Assembly: GCF_014645375.1 (NCBI RefSeq)
Contig: NZ_BMLT01000007.1
Span: 62,001 to 126,000, forward strand
Direction of reading: 5' to 3'
Length of the DNA: 64,000 nt
Source of the DNA: Marinobacterium nitratireducens
GTDB lineage: Bacteria; Pseudomonadota; Gammaproteobacteria; Pseudomonadales; Balneatricaceae
Shown here piece by piece: positions 34,952-44,285 of this stretch. The stretch's first letter is position 1. Every line of letters begins with the position of its first letter. The translations under genes and the position numbers were made by a program. A model generated the notes under the pieces. That model did no database searches and was not told the origin of the DNA. It was given only the letters and a program-made list of their open reading frames with translations.

Positions 34952-37900
34952 ATGCGATGTACCCGCTGTGGGGCTGACAATCCCGAGACCGCACGGTTTT
35001 GCAACCAGTGTGGAAGTCAAATCGATGTACCCGCAAAGGCAACGTCGGCAGGGTTGCAGGACCAGGCGCCCATCGATTACACGCCGTCCCATCTGATCGA
35101 GCGCATTCTGGCGCAGCGCCAGAATGCGCTTCATCATCTCCCTCCCGGCGGAGAGCGCAAGACGGTCACGTCACTGTTCGCCGATATCGCCGACTCGACC
35201 GCCTTGATTCACGATTGCGACCCGGAAGAGGCGCAGGCGCTGATCGATCCGGCTCTCGGCCTGATGATGGAGGCAGTGCATCACTACGAAGGCTATGTCG
35301 CCAAAACGCTGGGGGACGGCATCCTGGCCCTTTTCGGCGCGCCCCTGGCCTGCGAGGATCATGCGCAGCGGGCACTGTTCGCGGCCCTTAGGATGAGGGA
35401 TAACCTGGTCCGGCACGCCGCACGGCAGGCTGGTCAGCCGGCACGCTTGCTCAGAATCCGGGTCGGTATCCATAGCGGGGAAGTGGTGGTTCGCGAGGTC
35501 CGCGCCGAGGACCTGCACGCGGAGTACGATCCGGTCGGGCAAACGATCCATATCGCCTCCCGGCTGGAAGCGCTCGCAGAGCCCAATTCCATCCTCGCTA
35601 CCGACGCCACCTATCGCCTGGCGCAGGGGTATTTCAGCTTTGAATCCCGGGGGGCGGTCTCAGTCAAGGGTGTCCCCGAGCCGCTGCGGGTCCATCGACT
35701 CCTCGGGCCAGGTCCCTGGCACACGCGGCTGCAGGTCGCCCAAAGCCGTGGCCTGGCCCATTTTGTCGGACGAGAGCCCGAGTTGCGGGTGCTCGAGCAG
35801 TCACTGCTGAAGTCACAGCAAGGTCACGGCCAGCTGGTCGCGGTTGCCGGCGAGCCGGGTGTCGGCAAGTCGCGCCTGTTCCATGAGTTCAAGCATAGCG
35901 CCCGCACACAGAGCCTGGTGCTCGAAACCTATTCGCTGTCGCATGGCAAGGCATTTGCGTATCTGCCGCTGATCGAGCTGCTGAAGGGCTATTTCCAGAT
36001 CGGCAATCACGATGAAGACTGGCGCCGGCGTGAAAAAATTGCCGATAAAGTGCTTGCTGTCGCGCCGGCGCTCGAAGACCGGCTTCCGCTTCTGCTTTTT
36101 CTGCTGGGCATCGGCGAACTGGGGCGGAGGCTCCAACAGATGGCGCCGGCACTTAGGCGCCAGCGTACTCTGGAGACAGTGGTGCAGTTGCTGCTGGCCG
36201 AATGTCGGCGCCAGCCTCTGGTGATCGTCTTCGAGGATCTGCAGTGGCTCGACAGCGAAAGCGAAGCTTTTCTGGCATGCTTGCTCGAGAGCATCGGGCA
36301 GGCGCCGGTACTGCTGCTGGTGAACTTCCGGCCGGAGTACGACTTTCGCTGGGCAGAGTCGCCGGGCGTCAGTTTGTTGCGGCTCGATCCGCTCGGGGCT
36401 GCCGAGTCCGGCGTGCTGCTGGACGCGTTGCTGGGGCTGGATCCTGTCCTGGTAGCACTCAAGGCAAGGGTCATGGCCGATACAGAGGGTAATCCGTTCT
36501 TTATCGAGGAAGTCGTGCAGTCACTGATCGAGGAAGGGGTTCTCAGCGGCCCGGCGGGACGGCGGTCGCTGCAGAAGTCGCTGACCACGCTGCGGATTCC
36601 GAGCAGCGTGCAGGGCCTTCTGAGCGCCCGTATCGACCGGCTTGGGCCCGCCGAGAAGTCGCTGCTGCAAACCGTTGCGGTGATCGGCCGGGAGGCGCCC
36701 TGGAGCCTGATACAACAGGTGTCCGGCCAGCCGGAAGTCAAGCTGCGGCGATGGCTGTCACATCTCGAAGATGGCGAGTTCCTCTATCAGCGGCCTGCCT
36801 ATCCGGAGATCGAGTTCTGCTTCAAGCATGCGCTGACGCAGGAAGTGGCCTACGGTTCGTTGCTGTCCGCTCAGCGACGGGCGTTGCATGAATCCACGGC
36901 GACGGCGATCGAGGCCCTGTCTCGGGAAAACCTCGACGAGCACTGCAACGCGCTCGCGCACCACTTCAGCCAAAGTGGCAACACTGACAAAGCCTTACAT
37001 TTCCTGCGTATCGCCGGCGAGCAGGCGATGCATCGCAGTGCCAGCATGGAGGCCTTGGCGCATTTCGGCAGAGCGGTCGAGCTGCTCGGGACCCTCCCTG
37101 ACTCATTGCAGCGCGATCAGCGTGAACTGGAGCTGCAGTGTCTGCTGGGGCCGACCTGGATGGCGGTCAAGGGCTATGGTTCGGCGGAAGTGGAGCGTAC
37201 CTACAATAGGGCACTTGCGCTCAGTCGTCGCCTTTCAGACTCCTCGAAACTGTTTCCGGTGCTGGTGGGCCTGCGTCGTTACTATGTGCTGCAGGCGGAA
37301 TATCCCACCGCACTGGAGCTGGCGCAGCAAATGCTGCAGCTGGCAGAGAGTACTCGGGACTCCGACATGCGGCTGCAGGCGCACAGTGCGCTGGGCGCCA
37401 CCCTGTTCTTCCAGGGGCGGCTGCGAGCCGCCAGATCGCACCTGCAGCGTGCAATCGAGCTCTACGAACCGGAGGTGCATCAGGAACATGCCTTCCTTTA
37501 TGGCGTGGATCCGGGGCTGCTGGCGATGGTGTTCGAGGTCTGGCGGCTATGGTATCAGGGCTTTCCCGAGCAGGCGTTGCGCTTTTCGGACCGGGTGTTG
37601 GACGTCGCGCGGGCATCGAAAATCCCCTTCAGCCTGGCCGACCCGCTGGTATTCCGGGCCGAGCTGCATCAGTTGCGACATGAGCCCGCGGATGCCCGGA
37701 CCTGGGCTGAAGCGGCCATCGAACTGGCCGCAGAGCAGGGCTTTCCCTACTGGCAGGCGCGTGGCATGGTGATTCGCGGCTGGGCGCTGGCCAACCAAGG
37801 TGACGAAGGCGAGGGGATCAGTCTGATGCGGCAGGGGCTGGCCGACTACCGAGCAACCGGTGCGAGGGTGTTGCGGCCCTATTTTCTTGGCCTGCTCGCC

Positions 37901-38317
37901 GAAGTGCTGCTCGACAACGGCCACTTGAATGAAGCCCGCACAAGTCTCAGGGAAGCGCTGGAACTGGTCGACGGCACCGGGGAAGGCTTTTACGCCGCTG
38001 AACTGTTCCGGCTCAAGGGAAAACTGCTGATCGCCGGGGAGGATGGGGGCTGGAATTTGCCGGCACAGCTGGCGTTCGACAAATCGATTGAGCTTGCCCG
38101 GCAGGAGGGCATGCTGATAATCGAGCTCCGGACCTTGCGGGATCTGGTGAATCTTGATCGAAACGGCGAGCGTATGTGGTACTCTCTTGAACGATTGGGA
38201 AAACTGATTCAGAGAATACCGGAAGGTAAGGGCAATCCGGATATCCGGGAGGCTGACCGGATATTTCGACGGTTTAAACAAGTAAATAAAAAAGCTGGTA
38301 AAGGAGGCGACTATTAA
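34952..38317 (+). CDS. Zinc-ribbon / class III cyclase / AAA ATPase / TPR protein
   Basis: A 1,121-residue multidomain protein. Residues 1-22 form a zinc ribbon (C3, C6, C17, C20). Residues about 70-250 are a class III nucleotide cyclase domain: SLFADIADSTAL with metal aspartates D78/D81-type, and TLGDGILALFGAP. In GQTIHIASRLE the usual Asn of the transition-state pair is His. A P-loop follows (GEPGVGKS, about residues 300-307) with Walker B-like VIVFEDLQWLDSE. The C-terminal half has TPR-like repeats (for example QRDQRELELQCLLGPTW onward). No signal peptide, so cytosolic. Cyclase activity and the trigger are not known. Confidence 0.85.
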   Translation: MRCTRCGADNPETARFCNQCGSQIDVPAKATSAGLQDQAPIDYTPSHLIERILAQRQNALHHLPPGGERKTVTSLFADIADSTALIHDCDPEEAQALIDPALGLMMEAVHHYEGYVAKTLGDGILALFGAPLACEDHAQRALFAALRMRDNLVRHAARQAGQPARLLRIRVGIHSGEVVVREVRAEDLHAEYDPVGQTIHIASRLEALAEPNSILATDATYRLAQGYFSFESRGAVSVKGVPEPLRVHRLLGPGPWHTRLQVAQSRGLAHFVGREPELRVLEQSLLKSQQGHGQLVAVAGEPGVGKSRLFHEFKHSARTQSLVLETYSLSHGKAFAYLPLIELLKGYFQIGNHDEDWRRREKIADKVLAVAPALEDRLPLLLFLLGIGELGRRLQQMAPALRRQRTLETVVQLLLAECRRQPLVIVFEDLQWLDSESEAFLACLLESIGQAPVLLLVNFRPEYDFRWAESPGVSLLRLDPLGAAESGVLLDALLGLDPVLVALKARVMADTEGNPFFIEEVVQSLIEEGVLSGPAGRRSLQKSLTTLRIPSSVQGLLSARIDRLGPAEKSLLQTVAVIGREAPWSLIQQVSGQPEVKLRRWLSHLEDGEFLYQRPAYPEIEFCFKHALTQEVAYGSLLSAQRRALHESTATAIEALSRENLDEHCNALAHHFSQSGNTDKALHFLRIAGEQAMHRSASMEALAHFGRAVELLGTLPDSLQRDQRELELQCLLGPTWMAVKGYGSAEVERTYNRALALSRRLSDSSKLFPVLVGLRRYYVLQAEYPTALELAQQMLQLAESTRDSDMRLQAHSALGATLFFQGRLRAARSHLQRAIELYEPEVHQEHAFLYGVDPGLLAMVFEVWRLWYQGFPEQALRFSDRVLDVARASKIPFSLADPLVFRAELHQLRHEPADARTWAEAAIELAAEQGFPYWQARGMVIRGWALANQGDEGEGISLMRQGLADYRATGARVLRPYFLGLLAEVLLDNGHLNEARTSLREALELVDGTGEGFYAAELFRLKGKLLIAGEDGGWNLPAQLAFDKSIELARQEGMLIIELRTLRDLVNLDRNGERMWYSLERLGKLIQRIPEGKGNPDIREADRIFRRFKQVNKKAGKGGDY
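35101..35129. repeat. Perfect inverted repeat inside the cyclase gene
   Basis: 13-bp arms (GCGCATTCTGGCG 35101-35113 and mirror 35117-35129) with a 3-nt loop, lying in the codons between the zinc ribbon and the cyclase domain. It may form an mRNA hairpin near the 5' end; no function is shown. Confidence 0.55.
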
Positions 38318-38341
38318 CCCGGCAGATTAATACCGTGATTT

Positions 38342-38767
38342 TCAGGCGGCCGCATAGCGTATCTTTTCCGCCTCGAAGTATGACTGAACGCGCTCCGGTT
38401 GCTTATGGAGAGAACGGAGCTGAGACAACACGTTTTTCTTCATCTGCCCTTTGCCACGAACCGGTTCACCTCGGCTGAGGCTGGCTTTCAAATCACAGTA
38501 CGGCAGCGCCATTGCGCTATAACATCTGGAATGAAGCGCTATGTCCGCTATGACCCGATTGGAAGTTGAAGCAACCGATCGTAAAGAAGAGTAGTAAGCA
38601 GGGCCAGGTCTTGCCTTTTGCCTGTCCAGTTCTAATGACCGCTCTGTGCCGGTAACTGACTGTGGATGCAATCGGTAGAATTTATAGGGCCTTAAAGGTG
38701 TAAGAAAACGTATTGTGCCGATAAAGGCAGATTGATATAGCGTATTCAGGTAAAAAAGGGCTGGCAT
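38342..38767 (-). other. Unsupported reading frame in a 500-base gap
   Basis: A 141-codon open frame on the minus strand. Its start lies inside the terminator hairpin of the upstream lyase gene, there is no ribosome-binding site, and I recognise no family. The C-terminal part (MKKNVLSQLRSLHKQPERVQ) looks more gene-like and could be a short gene or remnant. The gap 38318-38828 holds nothing else I can name. Confidence 0.2.
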
Positions 38768-38785
38768 TTATTCAAATACCAGCCC
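38753..38785 (-). terminator. Rho-independent terminator after the lyase gene
   Basis: On the minus strand GGGCTGG-ATTT pairs with AAAT-CCAGCCC (38758-38785) around a short loop, followed by six T residues. Confidence 0.82.
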
Positions 38786-38828
38786 CAAAATTAGTTCTAA
38801 TAAGCCAGATATGTGACTTTTCGTTACC

Positions 38829-40175
38829 TCATTTCGTAGCGCTCAGCACCTGATCGACGTAGTACTGCGCGAGCCCGAGGTAGTTTTCCGGTGCCAGCGC
38901 CTGTTCCAGCTGTTCACGGGACAGATGCCGGGTTGCGCACTCATCTTCTGCCAGCACGTCGAACAGGGTCCGGTTGCGTTGCTCTGCCGTGCGGCAGGCC
39001 TCGTATACCACGTCGTGTGCTGCCTGGCGCCCGAGATGTGGGGCAAGCGCCATCATGGCGGACTCGGCGACGATCAGGCCCTGAGTGATTTGCAGGTTTT
39101 CGCGCATCTTTTCGGCATTGACGACCAGTCCTTCCAGGAGGAAGGCGGCCTGAGATACTGCACAGTGGGACAGCACGAAGCACTGGGGCAGGGCGATCCA
39201 CTCCGCATGCCAGGGACCCGTGGCCCGTTCCAGGTCGGCTTCCTGGGCGCCCAGCAGCAGGTGCGCCGACTCGCTGACGGCCTTGTGGCAGCCGCGAATG
39301 ACCTCGCAGGAGATGGGATTGCGTTTCTGCGGCATGGTGGAGGAAGCGCCGCGGTCCTTGACGAAGGGCTCGGCCACTTCGCCCAGCTCCGTCATCGACA
39401 TGATCATGATATCGAAAGCGATTTTAGCCAGCGTGCCCGTCATGATCGCCAGCGCGCAGCCGGCTTCGGCCAGGGTGTCCCGGGTCGAGTGCCAGGGGAT
39501 GTCGGGGGCACGCAGATCCAGCTCTTCCGCCAGCAACGCGGTCGCTTTTTCGGCACCAGGCCCCATGGACGCGAGGGTGCCGGCTGCACCGCCGAGCTGC
39601 GCGACCAGCACACGCGGGCGCAGTTCGTTCAGCCGTTGCTGTGCCCGGCGCAGCGAATCGAGCCAGACCGCGGCCTTGTAACCGAAGGTGACGGGCAACG
39701 CGTGCTGCATATGGGTGCGTCCCGCCATCACGGTATCGCGATGTTCGCGCGCCAAGGACTCCAGCGCCCGCTCGACGCGCGCCAGGTCCTGATTGATCAG
39801 ATCAAGGCCCGCGCGTACCTGTAGGACGCTGCCGGTGTCCATGATGTCCTGGGTGGTCGCACCCCAGTGCACATACCCGCCGGCGTCTTTGCCCGCGGCC
39901 TGTGCCAGTTGCCTTACCAGGCCGAGAATCGGGTAACCGACGGTACCGGTATCCTGCGCCAGGCGCTCCATGTCAATGGCCACCGTCTGGGCGGCCTGGT
40001 TGATCTGCTGTGCCGCCTCGGCCGGAATCATCTCGATTCTGGCCTGAGCGCGGGCCAGCGCCGCTTCGACATCGATATAGCTTTGCACCCGCGCGCCATC
40101 GTCGAACAGACTGCGCATGGTGTCGGAGTGGAACAGCGGTGCGAAGAGACGGGAGTCCAGAATAGATGCGGTCAT
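38829..40175 (-). CDS. Fumarase-superfamily lyase (adenylosuccinate lyase/PcaB-like)
   Basis: A 448-residue lyase of the aspartase/fumarase superfamily. It has the signature GASSTMPQKRNP, THMQHALPVTFGYK and HWGATTQDIMDTG. The best match in style is 3-carboxy-cis,cis-muconate cycloisomerase or an adenylosuccinate-lyase-like enzyme. It is cotranscribed with the TRAP permease gene (ATGA overlap at 40172-40175) and is controlled by GntR, so it more likely acts on an imported C-N or C-O substrate than in purine synthesis. ATG at 40175 is preferred over a longer extension. Confidence 0.87.
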   Translation of the reverse strand: MTASILDSRLFAPLFHSDTMRSLFDDGARVQSYIDVEAALARAQARIEMIPAEAAQQINQAAQTVAIDMERLAQDTGTVGYPILGLVRQLAQAAGKDAGGYVHWGATTQDIMDTGSVLQVRAGLDLINQDLARVERALESLAREHRDTVMAGRTHMQHALPVTFGYKAAVWLDSLRRAQQRLNELRPRVLVAQLGGAAGTLASMGPGAEKATALLAEELDLRAPDIPWHSTRDTLAEAGCALAIMTGTLAKIAFDIMIMSMTELGEVAEPFVKDRGASSTMPQKRNPISCEVIRGCHKAVSESAHLLLGAQEADLERATGPWHAEWIALPQCFVLSHCAVSQAAFLLEGLVVNAEKMRENLQITQGLIVAESAMMALAPHLGRQAAHDVVYEACRTAEQRNRTLFDVLAEDECATRHLSREQLEQALAPENYLGLAQYYVDQVLSATK

Positions 40176-42310
40176 TTTGAAATTACCTTGGCAGTGAAAC
40201 GGTCGCGGTAGGAACCGCCTTTTTTCCAAACAAAGAGAGCGACAGTCAGTACTGCACCCGCGAGGTCGGTTTCCCAACCGCCCATGATCATCAGGATCGA
40301 GGTCAAGAGCAGCAGCAGACGTGTCAGGGGGCCGGCCCGGTCAAAGAACCAGCCCTGCACCGCGGCGCTCAGCAGGTAGATGCCGATGGTGGCGGTAATG
40401 GCAGCCATTACGATTTCGATCAGGGTTCCCTGCATCAGCAGCGCCGGGTTGAAGCAGAAGATGAACGGCACCAGGAACGCCGAGATGCCGATCTTGAACG
40501 CCTGCACGCCGGTCTGCATCGAGTTCGCGCCCGAAATCGCCGCGCCGGCAAAGGCCGCCAGTGCGACCGGCGGCGTGATCGCCGACATCACCGCAAAGAA
40601 GAACACGAAAAAGTGTGCAACCAGCGGTTCGATACCCAGCTGCGTCAATCCCGGTGCGATCACCGCCGCGGCGACGGCATACGCCGCAGTCGTCGGCATG
40701 CCCATGCCCAGCACGACCGAGATCACCATGGCGAACAGCAGCGCGAGTAACTGGCTGCTATCAGCAACCGCCAGCAGAATGGCCGAGAAACGCAGGCCAA
40801 CGCCGGTGATGCTGATGACGCCGACGATGATGCCCGCCGTGGCGCAGACCGAAATCAGCGGGATCGCCATTTTTCCGGCAAGCGCCAGGGCGTGGAAGAT
40901 CCGCTTCGGTCCCATGGCATTGGCGCCAAGCCAGCTCACCACGATGACCGAAAGTCCCGACAAGGTGCCGGCCCGGATCACTGAGTAGCCCATCACCAGG
41001 CAAGTGATCAGGATGATGATGGGCGAGAACAGATACAGCTGTCGCATCAGCTTCGCACGATCCGGCAACTGATCTTTCGCCAAGCCCGTCATGCCGGTCT
41101 TGGACGCCTCGAAGTCGACCATGAAGTAGACCGACAGGAAATAAAGAATGCCCGGGATTACGGCGGCCATGACGATATCGGTGTAGGGGATGCCGGTGAC
41201 GTCGGCCATGATGAAGGCGCCGGCGCCCATGATCGGCGGCAGTATCTGACCGCCGGACGAAGCGGCGGCCTCGATGGCACCCGCAACACTCGGCTTGTAC
41301 CCCACCTTTTTCATCAGCGGGATGGTAAAGGCACCGGTCGAGACTACGTTGCCCGCCGAGGAGCCATTGATCGTGCCCATCAACCCGGACGCCAGTACCG
41401 CGACCTTCGCCGGGCCGCCGCGCTTGTGGCCGGCAACGGCAAAGGCGAGCTTGACGAAATAGTCGCCAGCGCCCGAGGCCTGAAGAAAGGCCGCGAAGAC
41501 AATAAACAGAATCAGGTAGGTAGCCGAAACACCGAGCGTCGGTCCCAGTACGCCGTTATCGGTCAGCAGATACGAAATCAGACGGGCAAAGTCATAGCCT
41601 TCGTGTTGCAGGATGCCGGGCATCCAGGGGCCGACAAAGGCGTAGACCACGAATACCGCGGCGATGATGACCATGGCCATGCCGGTGGTGCGGCGGGTGA
41701 TCTCCAGCAGTAGAGCTATGGCCGCCGCCGAGACCATGGCATCAGTGGTGGTCGGGAAAGCACCGGCCCGGAACTGCAGCATATCGAGATATTCGATCAG
41801 ATAACCGCCCACCGTCAGGCACAGGATCGCCACGGCGATATCCGCCGGACGCCAGGACTGGCCGCGATTGGCCAGCCAGGTCGCGGGGATGGTGGTCAAG
41901 GTGGTGAAGATCAGCAGCCAGGAGAACGGATTCATGCCCGGCTGATCCAGCAGTGTCCGGTCGACCAGCAGGTAGCTCGCGGCGGTCGCGACGGACATCA
42001 GCAACGCCACTGCACCCAGTGCGGTCCCCGTTCGGGAGCCGCCACGCACGCGGTAGCTGGCGCCGGAAAAGATCAGCGCGCCAAGCGCCAGGCCGCCGGT
42101 CATATGCAGAATACGCTGGCTCCAGGCCTCCATCGGATAGAGGTTCAGCGCCAGCAGTTGCAGCAGCACGTAGAGCGCGCTGGCGGCAACGATCAGCTTC
42201 GGCCCTCCCATGGTTTCATGCGCAGTGTCGGCCGCGTCGATATCGATCGCCGCCGGCTCGGTGACACCGGATTTATCCATGGATGGATGTTCGGATGAGG
42301 ATTTCATCAT
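40172..42310 (-). CDS. TRAP transporter fused permease (DctQM)
   Basis: Large inner-membrane permease with the small and large TRAP subunits fused, 712 residues. N-terminal helices are followed by a DctM part with GLMGTINGSSAGNVVSTGAF and SGGQILPPIMGAGAFIMADV. Such fused permeases pair with TAXI receptors, and the receptor gene precedes it by 10 bp. It overlaps the lyase gene by 4 bp. The start is the first of two adjacent ATG codons (42310 or 42307). Confidence 0.94.
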   Translation of the reverse strand: MMKSSSEHPSMDKSGVTEPAAIDIDAADTAHETMGGPKLIVAASALYVLLQLLALNLYPMEAWSQRILHMTGGLALGALIFSGASYRVRGGSRTGTALGAVALLMSVATAASYLLVDRTLLDQPGMNPFSWLLIFTTLTTIPATWLANRGQSWRPADIAVAILCLTVGGYLIEYLDMLQFRAGAFPTTTDAMVSAAAIALLLEITRRTTGMAMVIIAAVFVVYAFVGPWMPGILQHEGYDFARLISYLLTDNGVLGPTLGVSATYLILFIVFAAFLQASGAGDYFVKLAFAVAGHKRGGPAKVAVLASGLMGTINGSSAGNVVSTGAFTIPLMKKVGYKPSVAGAIEAAASSGGQILPPIMGAGAFIMADVTGIPYTDIVMAAVIPGILYFLSVYFMVDFEASKTGMTGLAKDQLPDRAKLMRQLYLFSPIIILITCLVMGYSVIRAGTLSGLSVIVVSWLGANAMGPKRIFHALALAGKMAIPLISVCATAGIIVGVISITGVGLRFSAILLAVADSSQLLALLFAMVISVVLGMGMPTTAAYAVAAAVIAPGLTQLGIEPLVAHFFVFFFAVMSAITPPVALAAFAGAAISGANSMQTGVQAFKIGISAFLVPFIFCFNPALLMQGTLIEIVMAAITATIGIYLLSAAVQGWFFDRAGPLTRLLLLLTSILMIMGGWETDLAGAVLTVALFVWKKGGSYRDRFTAKVISK

Positions 42311-42320
42311 TCACACCTGT

Positions 42321-43304
42321 TCAGTTGGGCATTGCGTTGGCGGGCAGCTCGATGCCGACTTCCTTGTAGTAGCGAATTGCGCCGGGATGCAGCGGCAGAA
42401 CGGCGTTATAGAGCACGTTCTGCGCCAGCGATTCGGCGGCAGCACGGTGGACCTGCTTCATTTCTTCATTACTTTCGAGCACCGCCTTGGTGATGGCGTA
42501 GGCAAGATCGTCGGGCATGCTCTTGCTGGCGACGACGAAGTTCCACATCGAAACCGTCTGTAGGTCGCCCTGCTGGTCTTTGTAGGTGCCATCCTTGATG
42601 ACCAGCCGCGACAGCGAGGGATATTTCTGCGTCAACGTTTGAATCTCGTCGTCGCTGAAGCCCAGCGGGGTGATGGCATTCTGCGCCTCGATCTGGGTGA
42701 AGGCAGTGACCGGGATACCCGCGGCCAGGCCGAGGGCGTCGATCATCCCGTCCTGTAACTGGCCGGCTTGATCCCCGGCACCGCCAAAGCGCGCATCGAT
42801 CTTGACGCCGACCTCCGAAAGGATTTCCGGCAGATAGGTGGCGGTGGTGCCGGCCTTGGGTCCGACCCCCATGGATTTCCCGTTCAGCCCTTGCAGGTTG
42901 TTGATGCCGGTGCTCTTAAGCACCGCAATCTGGAATGCCGACTGGTACATCGGGAACAGCGCCCGCACATTGTCGATTTTGGCGCCCGGGATCAGGGGAT
43001 TGCGCCCCTCGACGCTCTGCTGTGCCGGGCCGGTGCTGGTCAGCCCGAGGTTGAGGCGACCGGCATCGACAAGCGCGAGGTTCTGGATCGGCCCGCCCGA
43101 GACTTCGGCGCTGGAAGGAATCGAGAGCTTCTCCTGGATCAGTTTGGCGATACCGCTGCCGTAGATGAAATAGGTGCCCCCCTGGGAAGCGGTACCGATC
43201 TTGATACTTGACGGCCAGCCGCTGCGGTCCTCCGCCTGGGCAGAGGTCGCCAGGCCGACGGCGGCGGTGAAGAGCGTTGCGATGGCAGTAAGACGGAATT
43301 TCAT
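42321..43304 (-). CDS. TAXI-family TRAP solute-binding protein
   Basis: Periplasmic receptor, 327 residues, with a Sec signal peptide (MKFRLTAIATLFTAAVGLAT, cut near AQAEDRSG). The TAXI hallmark IGTASQGGTYFIYGSGIAKL is clear. It is first in the receptor-permease-lyase operon and diverges from a GntR regulator over three operators. TAXI proteins bind glutamate and other carboxylates, but the ligand is not predictable here. Confidence 0.94.
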   Translation of the reverse strand: MKFRLTAIATLFTAAVGLATSAQAEDRSGWPSSIKIGTASQGGTYFIYGSGIAKLIQEKLSIPSSAEVSGGPIQNLALVDAGRLNLGLTSTGPAQQSVEGRNPLIPGAKIDNVRALFPMYQSAFQIAVLKSTGINNLQGLNGKSMGVGPKAGTTATYLPEILSEVGVKIDARFGGAGDQAGQLQDGMIDALGLAAGIPVTAFTQIEAQNAITPLGFSDDEIQTLTQKYPSLSRLVIKDGTYKDQQGDLQTVSMWNFVVASKSMPDDLAYAITKAVLESNEEMKQVHRAAAESLAQNVLYNAVLPLHPGAIRYYKEVGIELPANAMPN

Positions 43305-43346
43305 CGGTTATCTCCGGTTGTTGTTATCGGCGCACAAGCAGGTCAT

Positions 43347-43409
43347 TTGTCCGGACAACTTGACTTGTCTGGACAAATCTAGCGGAAGGACTTCTATTTG
43401 TCCAGACAA
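43347..43409. promoter_or_regulatory. Three GntR-type operators
   Basis: TTGTCCGGACAA (43347-43358), TTGTCTGGACAA (43365-43376) and TTGTCCAGACAA (43398-43409), each a palindrome TTGTC-YR-GACAA, the last flanked by AT on both sides. Centre spacings are 18 and 33 bp. They lie in the divergent promoter between the TAXI receptor and GntR genes and are the expected binding sites of that regulator. Confidence 0.88.
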
Positions 43410-43467
43410 ATATTTCTGTCCTGGGTGGGGGCTTTCCGATAGCATTGGGGTAAAGCCGAAATGAGCC

Positions 43468-44214
43468 ATGAAGGAACAGCTGTTGGGCACACGAACGACG
43501 CGTTACGCCGAAGTCGCGCAGGATCTCGAACGTCAAATCGCCGAAGGGCAGTACGCGGCCGGCAGTCTGCTGCCAACGGAAGCCGTGCTGTGTCAGGACT
43601 ACGACGTCAGCCGCTTTACCGCGCGGTCGGCGCTCAAGATCCTGGAAGATAAAGGTCTGATCGAACGCCAGCAGGGGCGCGGCAGCGTGGTTCTGAACGC
43701 CAGACCGTCCGTATTCAGAAGCGCCTGGTCCACGGTCGACGAGCTGCTGGAGCATGCCGAACAGGTACGCGTGCGCATCGAATCGTCAGCAGAAGTCCTG
43801 GCCGACGAAGACATTGCTGCCAAAACGGGTTTTGCTGCCGGACAGCGACTGTTGCAGGTACGGGCTCTGCGCTATTTTACCCCGCCAGGGGAGGCCCAGG
43901 AGCGACCGCTTTGTACCCTGGATGTCTGGATACACGAAGACTTTATGGCGATACGGGAGCTACTAGGTGAGGTGCACGGGTCCATCATAGGCATTTTGGA
44001 AAACCGGTTCGGTAAGCAGACTGCGGAAGTCCAGCAATCCATCGCCGCGGTCATCATCCCCGATTCGGTAGCCGCCCAGCTCGATGTCGAGCCGGGGCAG
44101 GCGGCGCTTCGACTGCGGCGCAAGTTCTACAACACCGAGGGGAAGGTGTTCGAGGCCAGTGAAACGGTGTTCCCGTCCAGCCTGTTCGAATATCAGATGC
44201 GGATGAAGCGTTAG
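43468..44214 (+). CDS. GntR/HutC-family transcriptional regulator
   Basis: A 248-residue regulator with an N-terminal winged helix (LPTEAVLCQDYDVSRFTARS and GLIERQQGRGSVVL) and a C-terminal UTRA ligand domain (PGQAALRLRRKFYN and ending with EYQMRMKR). HutC members respond to small metabolites. It diverges from the TAXI-TRAP-lyase operon and is flanked by three matching operators, so it probably represses the operon until the substrate is present. Confidence 0.92.
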   Translation: MKEQLLGTRTTRYAEVAQDLERQIAEGQYAAGSLLPTEAVLCQDYDVSRFTARSALKILEDKGLIERQQGRGSVVLNARPSVFRSAWSTVDELLEHAEQVRVRIESSAEVLADEDIAAKTGFAAGQRLLQVRALRYFTPPGEAQERPLCTLDVWIHEDFMAIRELLGEVHGSIIGILENRFGKQTAEVQQSIAAVIIPDSVAAQLDVEPGQAALRLRRKFYNTEGKVFEASETVFPSSLFEYQMRMKR

Positions 44215-44285
44215 TCTCAGAGACAGTCAGGATGTAACACCGACAGATCAAGAGAGGTCTCAGGTGATCAACATGTAGGCAATCA

